A DNA stretch of 64,000 nucleotides from Bog-752 sp963799395. Lineage in GTDB: Bacteria; Actinomycetota; Thermoleophilia; UBA2241. Positions 49,183 through 61,623 of this stretch are shown here, in pieces (positions within the stretch are counted from its first letter, which is position 1; the number at the start of each line of letters is the position of its first letter). A program made the position numbers and the translations under genes. The notes beneath the pieces were generated by a model, which was given only the letters and a program-made list of their open reading frames with translations, was not told where the DNA came from and searched no databases. The stretch spans positions 1-64,000 of the forward strand of contig CAWCWZ010000042.1 in NCBI GenBank assembly GCA_963799395.1, written 5' to 3'.

Positions 49183-49366
49183 GCCAGGCCATGACGACGG
49201 CTTCGAGCTTGCCTTCGGTGGCGTCCTCGGGGTCGTCGTCGAAGTCGGGCAGCGCCGCGATCCACTCGTGCAGCGTCACGAAGTTCAGGTCGAGCGGGTC
49301 GGCGTCGGGATGGGCGTCCATCAGGGCGAAGGCGATGTCGTCGGGCTGATCCCAGGTCAGGCGCAC
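49169..49366 (-). CDS. iscX: Fe-S assembly protein IscX
   Basis: GTG 49366-49364 starts a 65-residue protein matching IscX: MRLTWDQPDDIAFALMDAHP, LNFVTLHEWIAALPDF and DDDPEDATEGKLEAVVMAW. IscX binds IscS and frataxin-like partners and tunes iron-sulfur cluster assembly. It is encoded here without iscS, iscU or fdx, and overlaps the Lon-N gene by 14 bases. Its length and the acidic DDDP motif agree well with the family. Confidence 0.88.
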   Translation of the reverse strand: MRLTWDQPDDIAFALMDAHPDADPLDLNFVTLHEWIAALPDFDDDPEDATEGKLEAVVMAWHAQL

Positions 49367-49405
49367 GCGGCCTCGGTCCTTTCGCTGCCGGTCATGCCGG
49401 CAACC

Positions 49406-50137
49406 CTACACACGGTCTTCGTCCCCCGCAACGCCGCGGACGTCACGCCACGGCGCCCGCCGCCGCTCCTCGAGGCGGGGCTCGCCGCAGACGAACATCG
49501 TGTACTGCACGTCGTGGCCGTCGACCACGTCGGTCGCCTGATGGGCCACGACGCGGCCGAACGAGTCGCCCAGCCGCGCCTCGAACTCCTCGTAACGCTC
49601 GGGCGACCAGAACACGACGACGCCGGCGGGGCGCACCGCCTCGGCGACCAGGCGCACGCCGCCGGCCTCGTACAGACGGGCGTTGTCGGCCCGGATCAGC
49701 CACTGCGGGCCGTTGTCGGTGTCGAGGGCGATGAGGTCGAAGCGCCGCCCCGCGTGGAGCAGGTCGTGAACGTCGACGACGACGATGCGGGAGCGGGTGT
49801 CGCGCTCGGCGCGCGACGCCCGCTCCCGCATGTGGGTCGCGAACCACTCGACGATCAACGGCTCGTACTCGGCCACCGTGACGCTGCGCAGGCCGGGCAG
49901 GTCGAGAGCCTCGTCGAGCGCGTAGCCCATGCCCAGGCCGCCGATCAGCACGTCGAGCGGTCCGGCCGACAGGAACGGCCGCGCCGCCGCCACCAGGGCG
50001 CGGCTTGAGCGTTCGTTGCAGCTGGCGATCACGAAGGCGCCGTTGCAGACGATCTGCAGCTCATCGCCGCGTCGCAGCAACACGAGCTCGCCCGAGCGTC
50101 CGCGACCGAGCTCGACCACGACCGCGGGCTCATCCAT
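49406..50137 (-). CDS. spermidine synthase-like methyltransferase-fold protein
   Basis: ATG 50137-50135 opens a 243-residue protein. A short beta-rich N-terminus (GELVLLRRGDELQIVCNGAFVIAS) precedes a Rossmann core with DVLIGGLGMGYALDEAL, SVTVAEYEPLIVEW, RIVVVDVHDLLHAGRRFDLIALDTDNGPQWL, and GVVVFWSPERYEEFEARL. This fits the spermidine synthase-like superfamily. The aminopropyl-transfer residues cannot be confirmed, so polyamine synthesis is not certain. It is 27 bases upstream (in gene order downstream) of MttB and 40 bases before IscX, probably in one transcript. Confidence 0.75.
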   Translation of the reverse strand: MDEPAVVVELGRGRSGELVLLRRGDELQIVCNGAFVIASCNERSSRALVAAARPFLSAGPLDVLIGGLGMGYALDEALDLPGLRSVTVAEYEPLIVEWFATHMRERASRAERDTRSRIVVVDVHDLLHAGRRFDLIALDTDNGPQWLIRADNARLYEAGGVRLVAEAVRPAGVVVFWSPERYEEFEARLGDSFGRVVAHQATDVVDGHDVQYTMFVCGEPRLEERRRAPWRDVRGVAGDEDRV

Positions 50138-50164
50138 GGTCGCGACCCTTCCCCGTCCGGTCCG

Positions 50165-51589
50165 TCAGGCGTTCCCCAGGCTGGCCTTGTAGCCGGCGAG
50201 CACCGCGTCGATGTGGCGTTCGACGTCGTCGGCAAGTGGTGGCGGCTGGTAGCCGGCGAGCACCTCACGGGCCCGATCCACCGCCCGCTCGACCAGCGGC
50301 GTGTCCTTGAACTCCTCGAACGTGCCGCGCTGGAACACGGCCGGTCGCCACACCTCGGTGCGGGCGAACTGCCGGGTCGTCTTGCGGCCCAGGAAGTGAC
50401 CGCCGATACCCACCGCCTTGATGTCGTCGATCAGGGCGTGGGCCTCGTCGACGGCATCCTCGCGCAGGTAGCGGCGCAAGGCGCCGATCTGATCGCAGTC
50501 GAGCACGATCTTGGCCAGGCTCGACTGCTGGACCCCGTCGAACCCCCCGGCCGCGATGAGCGAGTCGGCGCCGATCAGGGCGGCCACCAGGGCGGTCATG
50601 CCGCCCTCGGAACCGCACTGGAAGTTCGGCGCCTTCGCGTCGGCCGACATGCCGGTGGCCTGCGTCGGCAGCCCGTAGAACCTGCTCATCTCGATGCAGA
50701 TCATGTTGATCAGGCCGATCTCGGGACCCGCCGCGATGTAGCCGCCGGTGCGCATGTCGGCGACCCCGGCGCCGACCCCGGAGATGGTCGCGCAGCCAGG
50801 GTTGGCGAGCTGGAAGAGAACGATCCCCGACAGCAGCTCGGCCATGTTGACGATGCAGTCGGAGAGCACTGTCCCCGGGCCCGTCGTGCCGACCTGGGGC
50901 ATGGGTAGCACGAAGATCGGCACCCCGCGCTGGCAGAGCTGAAGGCCGGCCTCGGTCATCTCCCTGTCGTGCTGTAGCGGGGCGATGGTGCAGTTCGTCA
51001 CCGAAAAATAGGGCCGCTCGGTGAGCGCCGCTCCACAGGCCGCCTCGTAGATCTCGAGGATCGGCCCGACCATCTCGGGCGTGCGCACCTCGTCCTGAAC
51101 GTGCTTGAGGGAGTTGCGCACCATGATCGCCTGCATGGCGAGGGGCATGATCTCGCCCTCGACGTCGCCGGTCTGCAGCGTCGGCCAGAGGTAGTCGATC
51201 TCGGGCATGGCGTCGCACAGGCGGGTGATCTGCACGAGGTCGTCGCTCGTGCCGGCGCGGCGCTCCCCTGTGAGGTCGTCGTACCAGTACGTGGTCATGC
51301 CGTCGCTCGTGCACAGAAAGCGCTCGCCGCCAAGGACCACGTCGTGGGCCGCGTCGCGGCCGGCGAGCAGGACCCGGGCCGGCACGGTCTTCAGCGCCGG
51401 CTCGATCACGTCCCAGGTGAGCCTCGCGGTCAGCGTCTCGCGATCGACCCTGGCTCCGGCCGCTTCCAGCAGATCGATGGCCTTGGGCGTGTTGTAAGCG
51501 ATCCCCACCTCGGAGAGCACCTGCAGCGTCTTCTCGTGGACGAACTGCCTCTCGTCGTCGCTCAGATAGCTGATCCTGGCCTTGGCCAC
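50165..51589 (-). CDS. MttB-family (trimethylamine/betaine) corrinoid methyltransferase, non-pyrrolysine type
   Basis: GTG 51589-51587 follows CGGGGGAAG. The 474-residue protein matches the MttB superfamily: SDDERQFVHEKTLQVLSEVGI, AGARVDRETLTARL, SVTNCTIAPLQHDREMTEAG, LSDCIVNMAELLSGIVLFQLANPG and GMSADAKAPNFQCGSEGGM. The whole frame is open with no amber codon, so it is a non-pyrrolysine member. Such enzymes (MtgB, MtpB, MtcB) move a methyl group from a quaternary amine (glycine betaine, proline betaine, carnitine) to a corrinoid protein. No corrinoid protein or Mtb-type partner gene adjoins it. Confidence 0.88.
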   Translation of the reverse strand: MAKARISYLSDDERQFVHEKTLQVLSEVGIAYNTPKAIDLLEAAGARVDRETLTARLTWDVIEPALKTVPARVLLAGRDAAHDVVLGGERFLCTSDGMTTYWYDDLTGERRAGTSDDLVQITRLCDAMPEIDYLWPTLQTGDVEGEIMPLAMQAIMVRNSLKHVQDEVRTPEMVGPILEIYEAACGAALTERPYFSVTNCTIAPLQHDREMTEAGLQLCQRGVPIFVLPMPQVGTTGPGTVLSDCIVNMAELLSGIVLFQLANPGCATISGVGAGVADMRTGGYIAAGPEIGLINMICIEMSRFYGLPTQATGMSADAKAPNFQCGSEGGMTALVAALIGADSLIAAGGFDGVQQSSLAKIVLDCDQIGALRRYLREDAVDEAHALIDDIKAVGIGGHFLGRKTTRQFARTEVWRPAVFQRGTFEEFKDTPLVERAVDRAREVLAGYQPPPLADDVERHIDAVLAGYKASLGNA

Positions 51590-51794
51590 GGCTTCCCCCG
51601 TCGTTCGGCGGTCTGTCGTTCTGGCGGCGTCTCGCGCATGCGCGCCGCCCGCGCGCCGGCGGGCCGGCTCCGGCCCGCGCGCCGCAGTCGAACTCGGGCC
51701 CGGGACCGCGGCGACACGCGGAGCGCGCCCGCGAAAGCGGACCCGTATGAGCCTCGACGAGAGCGCGCCCGGCGCCGCAAAGCATACCGGAAAC

Positions 51795-51840
51795 GACGAA
51801 GGGGCGGGACGTGGCTTGCGCCACGTCCCGCCCCTTCGTC
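51795..51840 (-). terminator. rRNA operon terminator (21-bp perfect stem)
   Basis: A perfect 21-bp inverted repeat (51795-51815 and 51820-51840) with a TTGC loop lies immediately beyond the 5S 3' end. It is an unusually stable hairpin and separates the rRNA operon from the MttB gene, which is on the same strand 206 bases further on. Only a short T run (GTTT) follows. Confidence 0.85.
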
Positions 51841-51847
51841 TACATAA

Positions 51848-51963
51848 TCCCGGCGGCGTCCTACTCTCCCGCGGGGTCGCCCCCGAAGTACCATCGGCGC
51901 TGGAGGACTTTACTACTCTGTTCGGGATGGGAAGAGGTGTGTCCCCTCCGCTATGGCCACCGG
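51848..51963 (-). rRNA. rrf: 5S ribosomal RNA
   Basis: The minus strand reads GGTGGCCATAGCGGAGGGG at the 5' end, with CCCATCCCGAACAG in the loop region and GGGAGAGTAGGACGCC at the 3' end. These are conserved 5S blocks. It follows the 23S gene by about 85 bases. Ends are estimated from base pairing of the terminal stem. Confidence 0.92.
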
Positions 51964-52005
51964 AAAGGTCGCGCGAGCCCTGGAGGAGAGCTCACAAGCC
52001 TTTGC

Positions 52006-52043
52006 GCCGGTCGCCGGCGCGGACCTGAAAGCTACATAGCGGC
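52006..52043 (-). repeat. 23S processing stem, 3' arm
   Basis: These 38 bases are almost fully complementary to 55065-55104 on the other side of the 23S gene (shared core GCTACATAGCGGC against GCCGCTATGTAG). Together they form the long stalk cut by RNase III during 23S maturation. Confidence 0.8.
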
Positions 52044-52047
52044 GCGG

Positions 52048-55049
<3,002 letters not shown>

Positions 55050-55064
55050 TTGTTGATCACCTTT

Positions 55065-55104
55065 GCCGCTATGTAGTTTTCAAGGTTCGCGCCGGCGCAC
55101 CGGC
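55065..55104 (-). repeat. 23S processing stem, 5' arm
   Basis: This is the partner of 52006-52043. It lies just upstream of the 23S 5' end and is complementary over about 38 bases with a few mismatches, as expected for an RNase III stalk. Confidence 0.8.
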
Positions 55105-55233
55105 ACTTCGTCGCCGGCCTGGCGGCCGACGAAGCCCTAAAAGAGCCGTCGCGCCCGCCTCGCGCCGAGAGACCCCGCGCGCTCCACGAAGGGGCGCACG
55201 TGCGACTCGGACGACGAGAGGGACGCGAGGGGC

Positions 55234-55257
55234 GTCTTTCAAAACTGGACAGCGTGG
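55234..55257 (-). repeat. 16S processing stem, 3' arm
   Basis: This sequence in the 16S-23S spacer is complementary to 57209-57232 in the 16S leader: 24 bases with 2 mismatches. The pair would form the stalk that encloses the 16S precursor. The 370-base spacer (55050-55419) shows no tRNA gene. Confidence 0.75.
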
Positions 55258-55418
55258 CCGCTTTCGCCCGGGCCGAAGCCCAGGCGGAAGACGGGGACGT
55301 AAGCGCTCGACATAGAGTTTCCAGAGGACCGGTCCGCCGGCACGGCAAGGTCGTGAAGACCACATCGTGACCGGCATGGTGGACCAGGTGCTCACGGCGG
55401 TTGATCCGCCGTACTCCC

Positions 55419-56972
<1,554 letters not shown>

Positions 56973-57208
56973 TTGAGCACGCGACCCGAAGGCCGCGACA
57001 CAAACGTTGAAAGAGAGCTTGTGCTCTCAAAGACAAGGCAGGATATGCCTTGTTGTCGTGCGGCCGGTTGCCGGTCCCGAAGGACCGGTAGAGCAGCAAT
57101 GCTCGGACCGCAAGACGGGGTCTATTTCATTTGGCCTGTCGCACCCTGCTGGTGCTTCAGGCGCGCTGACGTCCACCGGCAGACCCGAGAGACGGGTCGA
57201 GCCGGCTT

Positions 57209-57232
57209 CCACGCTGTTCAGTTTTCAAAGAC
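57209..57232 (-). repeat. 16S processing stem, 5' arm (with boxA-like CTTTGAAAACTG)
   Basis: This is the partner of 55234-55257 and lies in the rRNA leader. On the minus strand it reads GTCTTTGAAAACTGAACAGC, which also resembles the leader box found ahead of many rRNA operons. The leader between the 16S 5' end and the promoters (56973-57508) otherwise contains several short hairpins and no gene. Confidence 0.7.
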
Positions 57233-57412
57233 CGCGTGCCACGTGGGCACTTGGTTTCTGACCCTTGACACCAACAAGGCCCCGAGTGGTGGGGCCAGAG
57301 TCGACGGTCGCTTCAGTGTCGCCAAAGCGCGGATGTGGATCCGCTTACCGTTCGACTCCCCACGTTCTCGGTGTTGACTGCGTCAGGGTGATCCCCTTTT
57401 GTGGGACTCCTT

Positions 57413-57442
57413 ACTTTACGCAGACCGCCGTGCTTGCGTCAA
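57413..57442 (-). promoter_or_regulatory. second rRNA promoter (P2)
   Basis: On the minus strand, TTGACG (57442-57437), an 18-base spacer and TAAAGT (57418-57413). It lies about 70 bases downstream of P1, so the rRNA operon probably has tandem promoters. Confidence 0.6.
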
Positions 57443-57508
57443 GAGCACGTTCCCCCATGGTCATCGTGCCGGCAGGCGGCGCGAGCGGACAGCCCCGGGG
57501 GTTAAGGC

Positions 57509-57536
57509 AGTATACCCAGTGTTTCGGGAGAGTCAA
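57509..57536 (-). promoter_or_regulatory. rRNA promoter (P1)
   Basis: On the minus strand, TTGACT (57536-57531), a 16-base spacer and TATACT (57514-57509). Both boxes match the sigma-70-type consensus in five of six positions. It drives the rRNA operon, with the start expected near 57502. Confidence 0.75.
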
Positions 57537-57556
57537 CCTTCTGGTACGCACTCGTT

Positions 57557-57673
57557 AGCCTCGTGAAGGCCACGGCTCGTCAGCCTCGAGAGCAGCGCGG
57601 CCGCCAGCCTCGTGAAGGCCACGGCTCGTCAGCCTCGAGAGCAGCGCGACCGCCAGCCTCGCAAGGCGGGAGG
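57557..57673. repeat. 49-bp tandem direct repeat, about 2.3 copies
   Basis: Copy 1 (57557-57605) and copy 2 (57606-57654) differ at one base (G/A in GCGCG[G/A]CCGCC). A partial third copy starts at 57655 (AGCCTCGCAAGGCGGG). The array sits between the divergent rRNA promoters and the flippase gene. Units contain AGCCTCG near both ends, so the array is itself made of related sub-units. There are no spacers, so it is not a CRISPR array. Confidence 0.85.
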
Positions 57674-57730
57674 ACGAGACTCCGCGTGATATCCTTCTGC
57701 GTCAGTCCCTGAACCCTCCCGCCGGTCGGC

Positions 57731-59293
57731 ATGCGCAAAGAAGTCACCAGAGTCTTCAAGGATTCGGCCGTCTACGGCCTCGGCTCGATGATCACCAAGG
57801 CCGTCGGCGTGATCCTCACCCCGATCTACACGGCCTACCTCACGCGCTCCGATTACGGCGTGATGTCGTTCGTGCTCATGCTCTCGTCGATGCTGGGCAC
57901 GCTCATGTTCCTCGGCCAGACCGGCTCGCTCATCCTCTTCTTTCGCTCGACCTCCGAGGACGCCGAGCATCGCCGCGAGCTGCTGTTCAACGTGTTCTGG
58001 TTCACCATGCTGTTCGGCGGCGTGCTGCTCGGCATCTGCTACTTGCTCGGACCGCGCTACGCTTACCTGATCACGGGTTCGAAGGCCATCCCCTTCTACC
58101 CCTACCTCTCGATCGGCCTGCTGATCGCCTACCTTGGCCTGCCGCAGGCCATGCAGCAGTCCATCAACCGCGCCCAGGGGCAAGCCAAGCTCTACACCGT
58201 CCTCGCCCTGTCGGCCTTCGGCGTCAACACCCTGGTCACCATCTACTACGTCGTGGTGCTGCGCCAGGGCGCCTACGGCTCGCTCAAGGGCAACTTCGCG
58301 GCCGCGGTCGTCTTCCTGCCCATCTCCCTCTGGATCATCGTGCGGCGCTGGAAGCCGCGCTTCTCGCTGGCCCAGCTGTGGCGCTCGCTGCGCTACGGAC
58401 TGCCGCTCGTGCCCCACTACTTCGCCGCCTGGGTGCTCACCTACATCGACCGCGTCCTGCTGATGCACCTGGCATCGGCCGCCCAGGTCGGCCTCTACTC
58501 GCTCGCCTACAACGTCAGCATGATCCTCAATCTCTTCTGCGCCTCGATCAACACCGCGTGGGCGCCGATCTACTACGACCTCGCCGACACCGCCGAGGGC
58601 CGCGCCAAGCTGCCGCGCCTGACGACCGTGTACTCGGCCGTCGTCACGAGCATCGCCATCGGCTACACGCTGATCGCCCCCGACCTGCTGCTGTTGCTCG
58701 CCAACCGGCGCTTCCACGCCGCCATCGCGGTGGTGCCGGTCGTCGCCGGCGGCTACTACTTCTTCGCCCTCTACATGGTCGTCTCCACCCCGATCTTCCA
58801 CAAGAAGAAGACCGTCTGGGCGCCGCTCATCTCGGGCAGCGCGGCCCTGATCAACGTGGCCGTGAACCTCGTGTTGATCCCGCGCTACGGGATGTTCGGC
58901 GCCGCCTGGGCGACCCTCATCGCCTACCTGTTCATGTTCCTGATCGCGCGCGTGCTGTCGGAGCGGCTGAGTCCCGGCACGTATGAGAATCGCAGCCTGG
59001 CCGCGCTGGTCGGCATCTACTGCGTCGCCCTCGCGGCCTCGATCATCCTCGTCGAGATCGGCCTGCCGGTCGTGATCGACCTGCTGGTCAAGGCCGCCCT
59101 GGCGCCGCTGCTGTTCTCGTTTCTGTTCATCTTCCGGATCGCGACGCTGGCCGAGATGCGGGCCGCCCTGCGGCGCCCAAAGCACCGCCGGCCGCTGACC
59201 GAGACCGACGAGGCCGAGATGGCCGCACGTCAGGTCGAAGAGGTTGCCAGCATGACCGACGACACCGGCTTCGCGCCCGACAACCGGCCCTGA
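57731..59293 (+). CDS. polysaccharide flippase (Wzx/MATE-like, MVF superfamily)
   Basis: ATG 57731; the ribosome-binding site is weak. The 520-residue membrane protein has about 12-14 helices. It opens with DSAVYGLGSMITKAVGVILTPIYTAYLT and SDYGVMSFVLMLSSMLG, the standard start of O-antigen/teichoic acid flippases. Later it has YGLPLVPHYFAAWVLTYIDRVLLM, VGLYSLAYNVSMILNLF and a polar C-terminal tail. It probably turns lipid-linked sugar repeats across the membrane. It precedes the legionaminic-acid-type operon by 160 bases on the same strand, which fits a surface glycan locus. Confidence 0.9.
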   Translation: MRKEVTRVFKDSAVYGLGSMITKAVGVILTPIYTAYLTRSDYGVMSFVLMLSSMLGTLMFLGQTGSLILFFRSTSEDAEHRRELLFNVFWFTMLFGGVLLGICYLLGPRYAYLITGSKAIPFYPYLSIGLLIAYLGLPQAMQQSINRAQGQAKLYTVLALSAFGVNTLVTIYYVVVLRQGAYGSLKGNFAAAVVFLPISLWIIVRRWKPRFSLAQLWRSLRYGLPLVPHYFAAWVLTYIDRVLLMHLASAAQVGLYSLAYNVSMILNLFCASINTAWAPIYYDLADTAEGRAKLPRLTTVYSAVVTSIAIGYTLIAPDLLLLLANRRFHAAIAVVPVVAGGYYFFALYMVVSTPIFHKKKTVWAPLISGSAALINVAVNLVLIPRYGMFGAAWATLIAYLFMFLIARVLSERLSPGTYENRSLAALVGIYCVALAASIILVEIGLPVVIDLLVKAALAPLLFSFLFIFRIATLAEMRAALRRPKHRRPLTETDEAEMAARQVEEVASMTDDTGFAPDNRP

Positions 59294-59356
59294 GGACCGG
59301 CGCGACCCGCGCCGAGGCCCGCGGCGGGCGCCGCAGGCGCCGTGGTCGGGCCCGCT

Positions 59357-59385
59357 TGGACAGGCCTCGCGCGCGCTCGTATAGT
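59357..59385 (+). promoter_or_regulatory. promoter of the leg operon
   Basis: TGGACA (59357-59362), a 17-base spacer and TATAGT (59380-59385). Each matches the sigma-70 consensus in five of six positions. It lies 68 bases before the LegB start and within the flippase-LegB gap, so the sugar genes can be expressed separately from the flippase. Confidence 0.7.
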
Positions 59386-59453
59386 ACCTCCACGGGCGCG
59401 ATCGGCCCGGCCGGCCGCGACGCCCGCTCGCGGCGACACGAACGGGGGGCGAG

Positions 59454-60452
59454 ATGGATCTGGCTGGCAAGCGTGTGCTCGTGACCGGCGCCGATGGTTT
59501 CATCGGCAGCCACCTCACCGAGGCGCTCCTCGAGGCGGGCTGCGGCGTGCGCGCCCTGGCCCTGTACAACTCGTTCGGCACCTGGGGCTGGCTCGACGCG
59601 CTGCCCCCCGCCACTCTCGACGCGATCGAGGTGATCACCGGCGACGTGCGCGACCCGCACGGCGTGCGCGCGGCCCTGGGCGGCGTCGACGTCGTCTTCC
59701 ACCTCGCCGCGCTCATCGCCATCCCCTACTCGTACCACTCGCCCGACAGCTACGTCGACACCAACGTGCACGGCACGCTCAACGTCCTGCAGGCGGCGCG
59801 CGACCTCGGCACCGAACGCGTGCTCGTCACCTCCACCTCGGAGGTGTTCGGCACGGCCCGCTACGTGCCGATCGACGAAGGCCACCCGCGCCAGGGCCAG
59901 TCGCCCTATTCCGCGACGAAGATCGCCGCCGACGCCCTGGCCGAGGCCTTTCACCGCAGCTTCGAGCTGCCGGTCACTGTCGCCCGCCCGTTCAACACCT
60001 ACGGTCCGCGCCAGTCGGCCCGGGCCGTCATTCCTACGATCATCGGCCAGCTCGCCGCCGGCCAGCGCGAGATCCATCTCGGCGCCCAGCACCCCACCCG
60101 CGACCTCACGTTCGTCGCCGACACCTGCGCCGGCTTCCTCGCCCTGGCGCGCTGCGACGCCGCGGTGGGACGCGACGTCAACATGGGCAGCGGACGCGAG
60201 ATCGCCATCGGCGATCTCGCCCGCAAGCTGATCGCCCTCGTCGACCCGCAGGCGCGCCTCGTCGCCGACGAGGCGCGCCTGCGACCCGCCCGATCCGAGG
60301 TCGAGCGCCTGCTGGCCGACAGCACACTCATGCGGGAGCTCACCGGCTGGACCCCCGGCGTCTCGCTCGACGATGGTCTCGCGCGCACCGTCGCCTGGTT
60401 CTCCGAGCCCGCGAACCTGCGGCGCTACAAGGTCGACATGTACAATGTCTGA
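59454..60452 (+). CDS. legB: UDP/GDP-sugar 4,6-dehydratase (LegB-like, SDR family)
   Basis: ATG 59454 follows GGGGGGCGAG. The 332-residue extended SDR has the nucleotide-binding glycine motif TGADGFIGSHL, the sugar 4,6-dehydratase motif TSTSEVFGTA and the catalytic pair in YSATKIAADAL, with TVARPFNTYGPRQSARAVIP as the substrate loop. In the legionaminic-acid pathway LegB forms a 4-keto-6-deoxy sugar from UDP- or GDP-GlcNAc. The next gene starts 8 bases inside its end, so translation is coupled. Confidence 0.85.
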   Translation: MDLAGKRVLVTGADGFIGSHLTEALLEAGCGVRALALYNSFGTWGWLDALPPATLDAIEVITGDVRDPHGVRAALGGVDVVFHLAALIAIPYSYHSPDSYVDTNVHGTLNVLQAARDLGTERVLVTSTSEVFGTARYVPIDEGHPRQGQSPYSATKIAADALAEAFHRSFELPVTVARPFNTYGPRQSARAVIPTIIGQLAAGQREIHLGAQHPTRDLTFVADTCAGFLALARCDAAVGRDVNMGSGREIAIGDLARKLIALVDPQARLVADEARLRPARSEVERLLADSTLMRELTGWTPGVSLDDGLARTVAWFSEPANLRRYKVDMYNV

Positions 60453-61623
60453 GGGCTCCCTGCCCCTCTCCGTGCCGGTCCTCGCCGGTCACGAGTGGGA
60501 CTACGTCCGCGATTGTCTCGACAGCGGCTGGGTGTCTTCGGCCGGCGCCTACGTCGAGCGCTTCGAGGAGCGCCTCTGCGCTCTGCTCGGGGCGCCGCAC
60601 GCCGTCGCTCTGGTCAACGGCACGGCCGGTCTGCACATGGCTCTGCTGGCCGCCGGCGTGCGCCCGGGCGACCGGGTCGTCGTGCCGACGCTCACCTTCA
60701 TCGCCACGGCCAACGCCGTGCGACACGCCGGCGCCGAGCCGGTCTTCGTCGACTGCGACGAGTTCATGAACATCGACGTCGACGGCGTCGGCTCGTTTCT
60801 CGCCGAGGCCTGCGAGCCGGGGCCGGACGGCCCGCGCGAGCGCGCGAGCGGAGCCGTCGTCCGGGCCGTGCTACCGGTCCACGTCTACGGTCGGCCGGCC
60901 GACCTCGCCGGGCTCGCGCCGCTGGCGGCCGGGCACGGACTCGCCGTGGTCGAGGACGCGACCGAGGCGCTGGGCAGCCGCTGGACCGGCGGTCCCCTGG
61001 CCGGGCGCTCGGTGGGAACGGTGGGTCACGGCGGCGTCTTGTCGTTCAACGGCAACAAGATCGCGACCTGCGGCGGCGGCGGCGCCTACGTCACCTCCGA
61101 CGCCGCCGCCGCCGCCCGCGTCCGTCACCTGACGACCCAGGCCAAGACCGACACGCGCCGCTTCGTGCACGACGAGACCGGCTGGAACTACCGCCTCACC
61201 AACGTGGCCGCGGCCATCGGCCTGGCGCAGCTCGAGCAGCTCGCCGGCTTCATCGCCGCCAAGCGCGCCTGCCACACGCTCTACGCCGAGCTGCTCGCCG
61301 ACGTGCCGGGGATCGACCTTCTGGGCTTTCAGGAGGGGACCGACTCGAACTGCTGGTTCCACTCCGTCCTGGTCGACGAGGACGCCTTCGGCCGCGACCG
61401 GGAAGGGCTCATGGGGGCCCTGGCCGAACAGGGCATCGAGACACGCCCGGTCTGGGGCCTGCTCCACGAGCAGGCCCCACTGCGCGACTGCACCGCCTGG
61501 CGCATCGAGCGGGCGCGCCGGTTCTGGCGGCGCGTGCTCAACCTGCCGTGCTCGAGCGACCTCGGGCCGGGCGACGTCGAACGGGTCGTCGCGGCGATCC
61601 GCGCCGCGAGGAGGACCGTCTAG
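60445..61623 (+). CDS. legC: DegT/DnrJ/EryC1-type sugar aminotransferase (LegC-like)
   Basis: ATG 60445 overlaps the LegB stop. The 392-residue PLP-dependent aminotransferase starts LSVPVLAGHEWDYVRDCLDSGWVSS. It has ALVNGTAGLHMALLAAGV, VVVPTLTFIATANAVRHAGAEPVFVD, and the PLP-binding lysine in LSFNGNKIATCGGGG. It adds an amino group to the C4 keto sugar from LegB. Its stop TAG overlaps the next GTG at 61623. This LegB-LegC order matches known legionaminic acid loci. Confidence 0.88.
   Translation: MSEGSLPLSVPVLAGHEWDYVRDCLDSGWVSSAGAYVERFEERLCALLGAPHAVALVNGTAGLHMALLAAGVRPGDRVVVPTLTFIATANAVRHAGAEPVFVDCDEFMNIDVDGVGSFLAEACEPGPDGPRERASGAVVRAVLPVHVYGRPADLAGLAPLAAGHGLAVVEDATEALGSRWTGGPLAGRSVGTVGHGGVLSFNGNKIATCGGGGAYVTSDAAAAARVRHLTTQAKTDTRRFVHDETGWNYRLTNVAAAIGLAQLEQLAGFIAAKRACHTLYAELLADVPGIDLLGFQEGTDSNCWFHSVLVDEDAFGRDREGLMGALAEQGIETRPVWGLLHEQAPLRDCTAWRIERARRFWRRVLNLPCSSDLGPGDVERVVAAIRAARRTV

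Noticed and set aside
50165..51589. Pyrrolysine-containing MttB
   Set aside because: The frame is open from start to stop without an in-frame amber codon.
57557..57673. CRISPR array
   Set aside because: Units are directly adjacent with no spacers and no cas genes are present.
57629..59722. Long minus-strand open frame opposite the flippase
   Set aside because: Its composition (Val/Asp/His/Gln/Arg-rich without motifs) is typical of the complement of a high-GC gene; the plus strand has a clear flippase.
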